Assembly: GCA_037954665.1 (NCBI GenBank) | Contig: JBBMOL010000119.1 | Location: 930,001 to 994,000, forward strand | Direction of reading: 5' to 3' | DNA length: 64,000 bases | Origin: Laguncularia racemosa | Lineage: Eukaryota; Streptophyta; Magnoliopsida; Myrtales; Combretaceae | In this document: piece after piece, positions 46,735 to 58,258 of the stretch | How positions within the stretch are numbered: position 1 is the stretch's first letter | How the letters are laid out: each line of letters starts with the position of its first letter | Notes under the pieces: generated by a model | Told to the model about the DNA's origin: nothing | Databases searched by the model: none | Seen by the model: only the letters and a program-made list of their open reading frames with translations | Program-made: the position numbers and the translations under genes

Positions 46735-47217
46735 TCATGCCAGTAGGCTAGCCACCTGAATCTCTTCGAATTGTTCTCTTTAAGAAATGTGTTTCAATTA
46801 TTACTTTGTTACTAACTTTTCAGGGATTAGTTAGATTTTGAATTTTCTTTACTGTGGGGGTTTGCATGCATATGTGTGTGTGAGTAGATGCGGTCGAACT
46901 CGGACCGTCCTAGAAACCTAAGACGGGGAGCCATTGTGTAGGTTTAGGGCGAAGTGAGTTGATTCACCGTTCGGGACCGATTAGGCTACCCCACCCTATG
47001 CTTCGATATGGCCTGAGATCCATTTCTTCGAGAATGCGGGAGGCCATAGAGCTCGGGAACCAGTTAGAACCAACCTACTTGCATACATAACATCACGAGG
47101 GGTTGACAATTGATGACAATGTAATGGTTTGTTATTTTGTTCATGGAGTTCGAATTTATTTCCCTGTAATGGTTTCATAGTTCTGTTTGTAATTAGGCAA
47201 TTTCTTATTGTAAATAG
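46735..47217 (+). other. Untranslated leader of Tat copy 2
   Basis: Matches the leader of copy 1. It ends in a T-rich stretch and AAATAG directly before the ORF1 ATG, acceptor-like. Confidence 0.6.
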
Positions 47218-48657
47218 ATGGCTAGCACCGCAGTCGACCGTCTCCTCCACAAAGAGATTCGGGTGTACAAACCTTTCGACCCAAAGTTGGTACTGGACCA
47301 CTGGTTTAGCTTATACAATCCAGAGGAGCAGGCCTTCATCCAGCAAAAGATCGGCCCCGTCCTCTCACTGACAAAGATAGAGGTGAATTTGCCTTTAGTC
47401 CGGGCCATGCTCCAATTATGGGAAATCGAGCCCGCTGCTTTCTTTATCGGGCCGCATGAGATCACCCCTACCCTGGAAGAGTACACTCAGTTGCTACAGG
47501 CTCCAACACTAACCGATCAAATCTATATGCCAGACCTCGAGGCCGGGCCAGCCGGTACCTTCAGCAGATTACTAGGCATCCGTAAAACAGCAGTCAACAA
47601 AGCCCTAGCAGACTGTAATGGATATTACATACGCATGGATGATTTAGAAGCCTGGTTCATCGCTCGAGAGGACAATGGGAATAGAAAGGACATCCTGTGT
47701 GGGGACCCCAAGACTTACAAACAGAGAAGAGTGAACGCCTTCATCTTGACAGCCTTCGCCACCATACTGTTCCCCACCGGGACCTTCTATATTCACTACC
47801 GGGTTGCAGAGCTGGTGACCCAATTTCTGGAGGGAAGATCTTACATCCCGGCTCTATTGGCTGAACAGATCCGGAATTTGAATTTCCTCAAGAAGAAGGG
47901 TCATGGGATCCTTCGCTCAAGCCTCAACCTCCTGTTAATATGGTTTGTAAGCCACCTCAAGTGCTTCGGGCTGAACATGGTCCGAAAAACCCTATCCTAG
48001 CAGGTGGATCTTGTAGACTCATGTATAGAAAAGGTAAAGCTACCCGATGACCTTACCAGCCACAGTTGGGTAGAGCTGCTTAGGAGCTTCAGTGCCGAAG
48101 ATATTCTATGGACAGCTAGGTGGAGTTGCTGTGACAAAATCATCTTGACTTGCAGTAATTTCCAAGCCGTGCCTTTAATCGGAATCAGCGGATGTATCGG
48201 ATATCACCCCAACTTAGTGGTCCGCCAGTTCGGTACTATCCAAGACATAGTTTATCGGCCCTCGCTGGGAGCAGTCACCTTTGAGTATCAAGATCCGAAC
48301 CTGTTGGTAGCCGAGAAGTTTGCTAAGCTGGCAGAGGTCAAAGCACTTTGGGAAGCCAGAATTGAAAGCCCGAATGTGGACCTCGGGGAGTTAGATGGCA
48401 AAGTGGGAAAACACCGAGCCACCAGAGAGTTTGTAATCCGCCAGCTATACCAGACAGAGGAAAGAGCATATCGGGTTCCAGACATCACCCAACCAAGACC
48501 AGACAAGATCAACCCAGAGACAGAAATCTACTTGGAGCAGGTCAAGGCCCGCATGGAAGTATACTTCGAAGCTGCAGATTATAAGAAAGACATTTGGAAG
48601 GAACGCTTCAAGGAATTAGAAGCTGTCATCAGTGGGAAGTCTGAGCCTCCACAATAG
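47218..48657 (+). pseudogene. ORF1 of Tat copy 2, one internal stop
   Basis: 480-codon frame starting MASTAVDRLLHKEIRVYKPF with a single internal TAG at 47998-48000. The final TAG at 48655-48657 replaces a CAG found in copy 1, and the older end is 8 codons later. ORF1 upstream of gag is characteristic of Ogre-type elements and its function is unknown. The segment AFFIGPHEITPTLEEYTQLL resembles the plant domain I recall as DUF7745 (E-I-x-P-T-L-E-E-Y); this is recognition, not a search result. The C-terminal part is charged and probably helical (AEVKALWEARIESPN, YLEQVKARMEVYFEAADYKK). It is the only near-complete ORF1 in the window. Confidence 0.75.
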
Positions 48658-48925
48658 AAGACTAAAAGAGCTAGGAAATAGGTCATTATTTGTAATCTTT
48701 TATTATCGAACTCCAAAATTTTCAATATGAATAAAAGTAAAGTTTCAATATTACATTGTCAATCAGTTGTCAACCCTTTTATTTTTAGCATCCGCGTGAC
48801 ACATGCATATCATTCTTGCATTCATTACACTAAAATAAAAACAAAATGCGCGTCCAGGTATCAAAATAGCTTCCAAGCAACCGAACCCTCCTAGAAGTCC
48901 AGTTCTCACGCGCTCAAGAACAAGA

Positions 48926-50964
48926 ATGGCCAACAGTAGCGACAACCGCAACAACGCCAATGCTGAAGCTGCCTTGGACTCTAAGATCATGTCCCTAGAA
49001 CAAACAGTCCAACAACTGGTTGCCCAGGTTCACCTCTTAACTGAAAGCATCGCCTTCCTGCGCAACACTCAGCCAACCCAGGAAGAGTATTCAGGGGCCA
49101 GAAAGGGGAAAGCAGTGGAGGGACAGCCTCTGGAATATGAAGAGATCAATTCCCACCTTAACCCGGCCTTTGAATATGAGCCAAAGGTCAACCAGGGGCC
49201 AACCTCTGACAACCTGAAAAGGGAGATGGAAGAGAGGCAGAAGGAGATGGAGAAGCGACTCTTCCAGCAGCTCCATGACAAGATGAAAACCATTGAAGGC
49301 CCTGATGGTTTTGAACAGGCTGAAATCACCAATCTGCCGGCATACAGGGAAGAGGTATACCCTGAAAAGTTCAAGACCCCAGAGTTTGAAAAGTATGACA
49401 GGACCGGCTGCCCCAAAATGCATACCGGGCTATATGCTCGGAAAATGAGCAAGTATGCTCAATACGACCAGCTCATGCTCCAGACATTCCAAGACAGCCT
49501 CACAGGCCCTACACTAGTCTAGTATGCCCACTTGGACTTCAACATTGTCAACACCTGGGAGAAGCTAGCCCGGGAATTTAATGACCAATATAAGTTCAAT
49601 ATTGAAGTCGCCCCATCTGTAATTGACCTAGGGAGTCTCCAAAAAAGACATGCTGAGCCATTTAAGGAGTATGCTCAGCGCTGGAGAGCCCAGGCCGCTA
49701 GGGTAGCAACCCCGATATCTGAGAAGGAATTGACATCCATATTTGTCAATACCCTGGACAAGACCTACTTTTCACACCTGGTAGGCCAGACTTCATCCAG
49801 TTTTGCAGAGGTAGTGGCTGCGGGATGTAGGATTGAGAATGCCATCACCACCGGTAGACTCCAAACAATGGAGCCTCCTAGGGTCACACCGACACAAAGG
49901 CCTTTAGGAGGAAACAGAGCTAAAGAGTCCACTGTCAGCACAGTCCACTCCGGTAAGGCAGAAAAATCTGGGACTCGTGTGACATTCCAAACCACAAATA
50001 TCCCAGCCCAACAACCCACGACAGGTCACGCCCAGGCCACCAGGGCCCCAAGGCAGTTCACTCTAATCCCCATACCGCTCGGTCAGGTCTTCGCTCGGTT
50101 GAGGACAGACAACTTGATCAGTTTTGAGCTCCCCAATGACCGATACAGGCCCAAGAACTTCGACTCAAACCTCAAATGTGACTACCACATGGGTCAGGAG
50201 GGGCATTCTACAGATAGGTGTTAGAGGCCCCGGTACAAAATCCAAGACTTAATTGATGCAGGAATTATCCAGCTAGACTTTGTGAACGCCCCAGCACCCA
50301 ATGTTAACACCAACCCACTGCCCAATCACAAGCCCACCATTAATATGATCACATCTGAGGAGTCGACTCCCAAAGAAGCCCCTAAGCAGAATCCGACAGA
50401 GCAACAGAAGAAGTAATCCCGCCAAGCTCCAGAAGAAACACCAAAGGCACACATTAAAAGAAGGTAGTTGGCTGGAGACCCAACGGTCGGGACTTTGGGA
50501 GAATCACACGGGAGATTTCAGTATTTGGTAAATTATTCTTATACCCCGACTGAGTAGGGGCCGCCTAGTGGATGGGGGCCGGAATTTGAGAAGGAAGATA
50601 ACCTGCCAAAGGAAGAGGAAGGTTCAGAAGACTTGGGGCTGCAGATTTTCAATGAAGTGAACATGGTGACCAGCAAGGAGGGCCATCAGTTTAAAGAGGG
50701 GCAGCACGGGACGTTTGGACTGGGGTACATTCTTACTACCACAGAAGAAGCACAAACAAAAGGTGTCAAAGGCAGAATGAAGGGGAAGCTGATCGACACC
50801 CAGATGTGCATCCCACCTCTCCAACAATCTTTCCGAAAGGCAAACATTTTTCAAGAGCTTCGGATAAATGAAGAGGACGACAACAAAGGGAAATCAACCC
50901 CCTGCACGTCCAACCAGCATCCGGCTCTGAACAATTGGTTTTGTTATCCTATCAGTAGCGCTAG
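48926..50964 (+). pseudogene. gag with protease deleted, Tat copy 2
   Basis: Starts at ATG 48926 (MANSSDNRNN). Gag motifs match copy 1, and the finger-like CDYHMGQEGHSTDRC (near 50175-50220) keeps the His that copy 1 lost. Stops occur at 49522 and 50224 and near 50416, 50468 and 50556. After GWGPEFEKEDNLPKEEE (about 50570-50617) the sequence jumps to GSEDLGLQIFNEVN, which in copy 1 lies some 970 bp further on. The whole aspartic protease core is missing. GGAAGAGG occurs at both deletion edges in copy 1 (10219-10226 and 11191-11198). The deletion keeps frame. The exon end matches the splice-donor-like site after GCGCTAG. Confidence 0.88.
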
Positions 50965-51078
50965 GTTAGATCAAAAGTAGAGAAAAATTATTAAACAAAT
51001 TTTATTGAGACTCTTTATCAAATTCAATTATAGTTTGTTTTTTTCCTTCTTATATATATATGCTTTCATTTTACTCAG
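50965..51078 (+). other. Putative pro-RT intron of Tat copy 2 (114 nt)
   Basis: Starts GTTAGATC, ends TTACTCAG, with a T-rich 3' part. It contains an in-frame TAG (near 50978), so unspliced RNA could not be read from gag into RT. Removal keeps frame, as in copy 1. Confidence 0.75.
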
Positions 51079-52617
51079 ATCTCCTTCCATCGAACATCAG
51101 GGATATTTCGCGCAGGTAGAAAGTAAAAACGTTGATATCTTTTCCAATGCTGCTGGGTCAGTTGTTAAAGGCGATATCTTAGATCACGAAATAATACAAG
51201 AAAATTGGCTAAAACATAAAGAAAGCGGAATCTCGATCGACGAGCTTGTGGAGACAGTAAATCTAGGAAGCATGGAAAACCCTAAGAACCTCAAAATCGG
51301 AACCAGTTTGAGTGCCGAGCAAAAATGTGAGATAACCGAGCTATTAACGGAATATGCAGATGTGTTTACCTGGTCATATGGTGACATGCCAGGACTAGAC
51401 CAGTCAATAGTAGTTCATAGGCTTCCCATAAGGGAAGATGTCAAACCTAAAAAACAAAAACTGAGAAGATTTAGGCCTGACATCTTACTAAAAATCAAAG
51501 AAGAAGTCAAGAAACTGCTAGAAGTAGGGTTCATTGAAGTATCCGACTACCCAAAATGGGTAGCAAATATAGTCCCCGTCATGAAAAAGAACGGAAAAGT
51601 ACGTGTATGCGTAGACTTTCGGGACTTAAACCAAGCCACGCCAAAGGATAACTTCCCTCTACCTCATATTGATGTTCTAGTAGACAACACTGCGGGAAAC
51701 CATCTCTTCTCATTCATGGACGGTTTCTCGGGATATAATCAAATAAAAATGGCTGAGGAAGACAAAACCAAAACGACTTTCATCACAACATGGGGAACTT
51801 TCTGTTACAAAGTCATGCCCTTCGGTTTGAAAAACACCGGGGCAACGTATCAGAGAGTCATGGTCGCTATACTTCACGATATGATGCATCGAGAGGTTGA
51901 AGTATATGTTGACGACATGATAGCCAAATCCAAAGAAGGAGAAAGCCATATAGATATTCTGAGGAAATTGTTTAAACGACTGAGAAAATTCCAGCTCAAG
52001 TTAAACCTAGAAAAATGTACTTTCGGGGTCACAACGGGAAATTGTTAGGGTTTGTCATAAGCCAGGAAGGCATTAAAATCGATCCTGACAAGGTAAAGTC
52101 CATATTAGAATTACCTTCCCCACGCTCCGTTAAAGAAGTAAGAAGCTTGCTGGGAAGATTAAATTATATAGCTCGTTTTATCTCACAGCTCACCGACAAA
52201 TGCCGGCCATTATTCCGTTTGTTGAAGAAGAACACCATAATAGAATGGGATGACGAATGCGAAGAGGCATTCAGGACGATCAAGGACTACCTTATAAAAC
52301 CTCCAGTCTTGATAGTTTCGAAACAAGGAAAACCCTTATTCTTATACCTCACTATACTCCCTGAATCCATGAGATGTGTGCTGAGGTAGAAAGACGAAGA
52401 GGGAAGAGAGCGTTCCATATATTATCTGAGCAAGAAGTTCACAGATGGAGAACAGATGTACTCAGAGGTAGAAAAAACGTGTTGTGTGTTAATTTGGGTC
52501 ATGCATCGACTAAGGCAATACACCCTTTACTACCATATCGAGCTGCTGACAAGACATGATCCCTTGAAATACTTGGCAGAGAAACCAGCCTTGATAGGGA
52601 GAATCTCTAAGTAGCAA
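51079..52617 (+). pseudogene. Reverse transcriptase and degenerate RNase H, Tat copy 2
   Basis: RT motifs VCVDFRDLNQATPKDNFPLP, MPFGLKNTGATYQR and EVYVDDMIAKS are intact. A single missing A in ACGGGAAATTG (about 52040) compared with copy 1 shifts the frame. The downstream LLGFVISQEGI segment continues in another frame to stops at 52387-52389 and 52612-52614 (CAA- and TGG-derived). As in copy 1, the first RNase H begins LFLYLTILPES and lacks the first catalytic Asp. Confidence 0.9.
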
Positions 52618-54537
52618 ATGCTCCTATCTGAGTTCGACATCACATACGTAAATCAGAACTCGATGAAAGGGCAAGCCTTAGCCGACCAATTGGCGGAACA
52701 CCCTGTCGAGACAGATTCCCAAGAACTACAGGCTCAATTTCCGGATGAGAATATATTGACAGTTGAAGATAGGCCGATAGAAGACTTTGGGATAGAGCAG
52801 AATGCTAAATGGAAATTGTTTTTCGATGGAGCTGCCAATGTATTCGGTTGTGGGGTTGGGGCAGTATTGATATCCCTGGACGGCACTCAATTCTCTGCAA
52901 CGACGAGACTTACATTTCCCTATACCAATAATATCGCAGAATATGAAGCATGTATTCTTGGCCTCAAAATGGCCTGCCAAATGGGAATTCGCGATTTAGA
53001 AGTATATGGGGATTCGTCGCTCATCATACTACAGACAAGAGGAGAATATAAGACTAAAGACCCCAAACTGGTACCGTATCATCAACACTTGACAGAGCTA
53101 ATTGAAGAATTCAAGGCAATCACTTTCACATACATCCCGAGAACTCAGAATCAGTTCGCAGATGCACTAGCCACACTAGCATTTATGATCCAGATAACAG
53201 GGGGAGCCGAAGTTCAACCGATGAAAATAGACATCGAAAGTCGGCCCGCCTACTGTTTAACCATTGAAAAAGTACAAGATGACAAGCCCTGGTATCACGA
53301 CATCAAGACCTTTCTCCAAGAAGGTAAATACCCCGAAATGGCTAGCAAGAATGACCAAAGAACACTTAGAAGGTTAGCAAGCCATTTCCTATTAAGTGGG
53401 TCCATACTTTACAAGAGATCATTTGATACCACCTTGTTGAGATGTGTGGACAAAGATAAAGCATGCGAACTGATGAAGGAAGTACATGAAGGAGTATGTG
53501 GACCTCATATGAACGGTTACATGTTGGCCCGAAAAATCATGAGGTTAGGATATTATTGGTTGACTATGGAATCAGATTGCATAAAATACGTCAAGCACTG
53601 TCATCTGTGTCAAGTCTACGCAAATCGGATCAATGCTCTGCCCAACGAGCTACATTTGTTATCAGCACCATGGCCATTCTCCATGTGGGGAATCGACATA
53701 ATAGGCCCTATCACTCCAACAGCATCCAACGGCCATAGATTTATACTGGTAGCGATTGATTACTTCACCAAATGGGTAGAAGCTTCATCATATACCAATG
53801 TCACAAAAGGGGTAATAGTCCGCTTCTTAAAAAGGGACATAATAGCCCGATATGGAGTTCCTGAGTCTATCATCACCGACAACGGTACCAATCTCAACAA
53901 TAAATTGATGATAGGTTTATGTCAACAATTCCACATAAACCACAGAAATTCAACCCCCTACCGACCTCAAATGAACGAGGCAGTAGAAGCAGCTAACAAA
54001 AATATCAAAAAGATCATCGAGAAAATGACAACAACTTACAAAGATTGGCACGAAATGTTGCCGTTTGCTCTCATGGCTTATAGGACTTCAATAAGAACAT
54101 CTACAGGAGCTACCCCTTACTCATTAGTATATGGTACAGAAGCAGTGCTACCAGTTGAAGTTGAGATACCATCATTCAGAATCTTGTCGAAAAATCAGTT
54201 AACCGAGTCAGACTGGGTAAAGAGAAGGCTTGATCAGCTGAATCTGATTGATGAAAGAAGGCTTACCGCACTATGTCATGGCCAATGTTACCAACAAAGA
54301 ATGGCCCGAGCATTTAACAAGAAGATGAGACCTCGATATTTCAAGGAGGGGGATCTGGTACTAAAGAAGGTTCCCCCGAATGCCCAAGACTCCAGAGGAA
54401 AATTCACCCCAAACTATGAAGGCCCCTATGTAGTGAAAAAGGTTCTGTTAGGAGGTGCTTTGATATTAACTCAGATGGATGGTCCAGAATTGAGAGACCC
54501 CATTAACACAGATGCTGTAAAGATGTACTATCCTTAG
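52618..54537 (+). CDS. Open archaeal-type RNase H plus integrase segment, Tat copy 2
   Basis: A 639-codon stretch without stops. RNase H: WKLFFDGAAN, NIAEYEACILGL, LEVYGDSSLI and NQFADALATLA. Integrase: HEGVCGPHMNGYML...KHCHLCQ (HHCC intact), MWGIDIIGP, IITDNGTN and QMNEAVEAANK (DDE present; the residue before AVEA is Glu where copy 1 has Gly), then YEGPYVVKKVLLGGA and the stop at 54537. It is the best-preserved coding part of either element, but it lies downstream of a frameshift and stops, so it is not expected to be translated as part of Pol. Confidence 0.88.
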   Translation: MLLSEFDITYVNQNSMKGQALADQLAEHPVETDSQELQAQFPDENILTVEDRPIEDFGIEQNAKWKLFFDGAANVFGCGVGAVLISLDGTQFSATTRLTFPYTNNIAEYEACILGLKMACQMGIRDLEVYGDSSLIILQTRGEYKTKDPKLVPYHQHLTELIEEFKAITFTYIPRTQNQFADALATLAFMIQITGGAEVQPMKIDIESRPAYCLTIEKVQDDKPWYHDIKTFLQEGKYPEMASKNDQRTLRRLASHFLLSGSILYKRSFDTTLLRCVDKDKACELMKEVHEGVCGPHMNGYMLARKIMRLGYYWLTMESDCIKYVKHCHLCQVYANRINALPNELHLLSAPWPFSMWGIDIIGPITPTASNGHRFILVAIDYFTKWVEASSYTNVTKGVIVRFLKRDIIARYGVPESIITDNGTNLNNKLMIGLCQQFHINHRNSTPYRPQMNEAVEAANKNIKKIIEKMTTTYKDWHEMLPFALMAYRTSIRTSTGATPYSLVYGTEAVLPVEVEIPSFRILSKNQLTESDWVKRRLDQLNLIDERRLTALCHGQCYQQRMARAFNKKMRPRYFKEGDLVLKKVPPNAQDSRGKFTPNYEGPYVVKKVLLGGALILTQMDGPELRDPINTDAVKMYYP

Positions 54538-55029
54538 GCAAGGGAATTGAAAATTTGCCAATGTTTATGAAAGCCAATGTTCGATACAAATTTCGTTGAA
54601 TCAAGTTTTTACTTTTTACAAGCAAAGTTAATATCTTTGAATGATCAACAATCCCAATCAGTTCTCATCACAACAAATATTCCTAAACACATTACCCACC
54701 ATTTCACCAATGAAAGATAAATGCTAAAATGATAATGAATCTTAATATAGTTTGTGTTATAATCGTATCTATTTTTTAGCATTAGAACCGAGCGCATTAT
54801 TAGGATAACATTACCATCAAAAGAGCCTTGCGCATAGGAAAGGAAGCACATCAAAATTTTCAACCCCGTGTCAAGATGAGAAGAAATGAAGCAGAAGCAA
54901 ACCTGCTCAAAGGTTCTGGTTGTTTGGTTGCTATCCACGATAAAACTAGCAAGCACATTGAAAAAATAATAACTAGCATGAAAGGTATCATGTCATTTAG
55001 TTCAGGCTGTAGAAAGCATATTCAAAAGC
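54538..55029 (+). other. 3' untranslated region of Tat copy 2 (non-repeated part)
   Basis: Matches 15117-15595 of copy 1. No coding signal. Confidence 0.65.
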
Positions 55030-55990
55030 ACAAGATGAGTCAGCCCTTAGTGGGGCACTTATCTAAACATTCATTTTAAATAGGGTAGTCAGCCCAAAAA
55101 GGGGCACTTCCCTAGATCTCTTAAGGTTAGTCAGTCCAATATGGGCACTTTCCTAAAAAGTTGTTCTCAAGGTCAGCTCATAAGGGCACTTTTTGAGACA
55201 ACTCTATCATAGGTTAGTCAGCCCAAAATGGGCACTTTCCTAAAAATCTGTTCTCAAGGTCAGCTCATAAGGGCACTTTTTGAGACAATTCAATCAATTT
55301 TATCATAGGTTAGTTGGCCCAAAATGGGCACTTTCCTAAAAATCTGTTCTCAAGGTCAGCTAATAAGGGCACTTTTTGAGACAGTTCAATCAATTTTATC
55401 ATAGGTTAGTTAGCCTAAAATGGGTACTTTCCTAAAAATCTGTTCTCAAGGTTAGCTCATAAGGGCACTTTTTGAGACAGTTCAATCAATTTTATCATAG
55501 GTTAGTTAGCCTAAGATGGGCACTTTCCTAAAAATCTGTTCTCAAGGTCAGCTCATAAGGGCACTTTTTGAGACAGTTCAATCAATTTTATCATAGGTTA
55601 GTCAGCCAAAAATGGGCACTTTCCTAAACATCTGTTCTCAATGTTAGCTCATAAGGGCACTTTTTGAGACAGTTCTATCATAGGTTAGTCAACCCAAGAT
55701 GGGCACTTTCCTAAAAATCCGTTCTCAAGGTCAGCTCATAAGGGCACTTTTTGAGACACTACCATAGGTTAGTCAGCCCAAAATGGGCACTTTCCTAAAA
55801 ATCTATCTTAAGGTTAGTCAGCCCATGAGGGGCACTTTCCTAGACTCTCCCGATTAGTCAGCTCTTGGGGCACTTTTCGGAAATCTTCTTTCCAAGGTTG
55901 CTAGTCTGATTAGACGCTTCCTATCATCATTTCTTCTACATTCCTAAACAATGCTTGAGAGGTTTCCTATCGCCAATTAGTCAGCCCATA
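55030..55990 (+). repeat. Tandem-repeat array in the 3' UTR of Tat copy 2
   Basis: Composite units of about 85-115 bp alternate a CCCAAAATGGGCACTTTCCT half and a CAGCTCATAAGGGCACTTTT half, some with an extra TCAATCAATTTTATCATAGG segment. The core GGGCACTTT is shared with copy 1, but the rest of the unit differs, so the arrays have been rebuilt independently. Confidence 0.9.
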
Positions 55991-56189
55991 AAACACTTTT
56001 TGGAGAGGGAACATTACTCTAAATTGTTAGGACCATCTTAAATCGTGGGATTATTAACTCTTGAAGCATTTTCCTACAAAAAAAAATTCCAGATAATCAG
56101 CCAAATCAAGGTGTTATCTATTTAACCAAGAGGCCAAAAATAGCGTCTTCTTTTTTGTCTTTGTAATTAAGTTTTTTAAACTTTACCAC

Positions 56190-56202
56190 AAAGAGGGGCA
56201 GC
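56190..56202 (+). other. Polypurine tract of Tat copy 2
   Basis: AAAGAGGGGCAGC directly before the 3' LTR. Confidence 0.85.
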
Positions 56203-58258
56203 TGTAAACACCCCATTTTTGCCCTAGGAATGAATAATAATCAATTTTCATTTTTTTCCAATTTTTCTTTAATTTAGCAAAAATAATAAAAATATTCAAA
56301 AAATTAAAAATAAATAGGAAAACACATCAATTTTGAAAAATGATTTCAGAAATGGCAATAATAAATAATAAACAATTTTTACAAATTTTTGAAATTTCAA
56401 AAAATAAAAAAAAATAAAAAAATCGCATTGCATATATGCAATTTGCGAAATTAGAAAAATCAGGAAAGTGGGCTAGCCCAGCTGGTTTGGACCACGGGCT
56501 AAGGCGCGTGCAGGGGGGCTCGGTCGCAGGTTCGAATCGCGGGGGAAGCAGTTTCCACGTTTTGAGTTTTTTCACTTATCCAGGACACATGGCAGCATCC
56601 GATTGGCTGGAGGAAGCGCACGCGCCGGGCGCGTGATCGTCTCCTACCTCAGGTTCGAGATCGCCGGCGGAAGCAAAATTCGTATTTTGGCCGTTTCGAT
56701 TCGATTTTTTGCACAAATCCAACAGATCTTCAATAGAAATGAGATAAACATCATCTAATTGAAATCAAATCTCAACAAATCAAAGGATTTACACAAATCG
56801 AAGTTGGTTTTTTTAACCGAAAATCCGATTAGCTTCGATCGGAGGAAATCCGAGCTTATCCAGCTCGGTTTCAAGTGCCTATAAATAGGAATCGAAGGGA
56901 GGAAGCCAAAACACGAATCAGAATTGAGAGAAAGTGAGAAAAGAGAGCAAATCGGAGAGCATCGGAGGAAACCTAAAACCGCGACCACCGATCGGAGCCG
57001 AACCACCACCAGGAGACGATATGGGAATGAACCACTGCCACCATTGGATTCAACACCCTCAAGAAGCTAGGATTCGACACTTCACCCGTTGCAAAAGACC
57101 GCCGAAACGTCGTGAATGAGCCCTCTCCGCCGCTATGTCCGATCGATCCGACCCGACCCGCTTCGACTCGACCGACCCGACCCGCGCATCGACCCGGATC
57201 CAGGTAAGTCGGATTTTTTCGGATTTTTTAATTAATTATTTTATTTTATTTATTTATTTATTCCGAATTGATTTATTATTTGTTATTTAGTTAGCTATTT
57301 ATTTATTTGTTTATGTTTTATTTTCAATAAATAGGAAAATGGTAGAAATTAGATTTTTCTAAGATTTAATAATGTGAAAATAGTAAAAAAAATAAATAAA
57401 TAAATAAAAGGAAAAATAAGAAAAAGAAAATAAAAATGTAGAAAAGTAATAAAAATATTAGGAAAATAATAATAAAATTTTAGATTTCAAAATAGGATAG
57501 ATAATGACTTAGGATAAATATATAATATATATATATTATATATATAACTCACAAAAATCATAAAAAATCATAAAAAACATGAAAATTCAAAAATTAATAA
57601 AAAAAATGAGTTTTAGCAGTTAGAAAAAAAATATTTTCTCAAAATAAATACAAAAAATTGATGTTTTCCCTAAAAATCATTTTCAAAAATCAAATTAAAA
57701 TTTAGGCTTAGATTTTTTCAGAAAAATCCCAAAAGTGGTAAAAATATAAAGCAAAAGAGATTTCAAAATTAAAATTCACAAACACACTTAAAGTTTTCAG
57801 AAAAGCGAACTACGGCTTGTTTGATCCTGAATAGCAGGTACGTAGGCACCCATTCGGGTCAACCCATAAAATGAAATAAAAAAAATCATTTTCTTGAAAT
57901 AATTCAAAAACATAATAAAAAGTAACAGAAACACAATAAAACACATTTCTAAATAGGAACAATTTTAGGAGATTAGGTGGTAACCGTAAGGTTTTAATAG
58001 GTTAGCCTCCGGACTTAGAAACTCTAGTTTTCCCTTTTCCTCTTTTCAAAAACGAGAAGAGGAAATAACGACGACTAGTGGTCCAAATTAAGACTAATCC
58101 GCTCCTTTAGTCTTAATTCAATATTTCCCAACAACAGTTGGGTGGCGACTCCAAAAATCAAACGAAATTCCTAACTCAAGTCGAGGATCTACATTAGATG
58201 AGCATAGGGTCTAGTATAGATCGGATTAGGAATGGGAATTCAAAAATTAGACTTGACA
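56203..58258 (+). repeat. 3' LTR of Tat copy 2
   Basis: 2,056 bp. Palindrome 56427-56442, A-box TAGCCCAGCTGG 56474-56485, B-box GGTTCGAATCG 56529-56539, G-box changed to CACATGGC near 56585, TATAAATA 56880-56887, CCAG|GTAAGT donor-like near 57202. It ends GACTTGACA. Confidence 0.95.

Larger units (their letters stand above)
44659..58258 (+). mobile_element. Tat/Ogre-like LTR retrotransposon copy 2 (TSD CCCCC)
   Basis: 13,600 bp with LTRs 44659-46712 and 56203-58258. It is flanked by perfect CCCCC target duplications (44654-44658 and 58259-58263) and inserted in the MULE B transposase. It keeps ORF1, gag, RT, both RNase H domains and integrase but lacks protease. A 245-nt LTR stretch differs at about 4% by eye. 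The 5' LTR ends CTCGATA, so its terminal CA is mutated to TA. A frameshift in RT and several stops make it non-autonomous. Confidence 0.95.
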
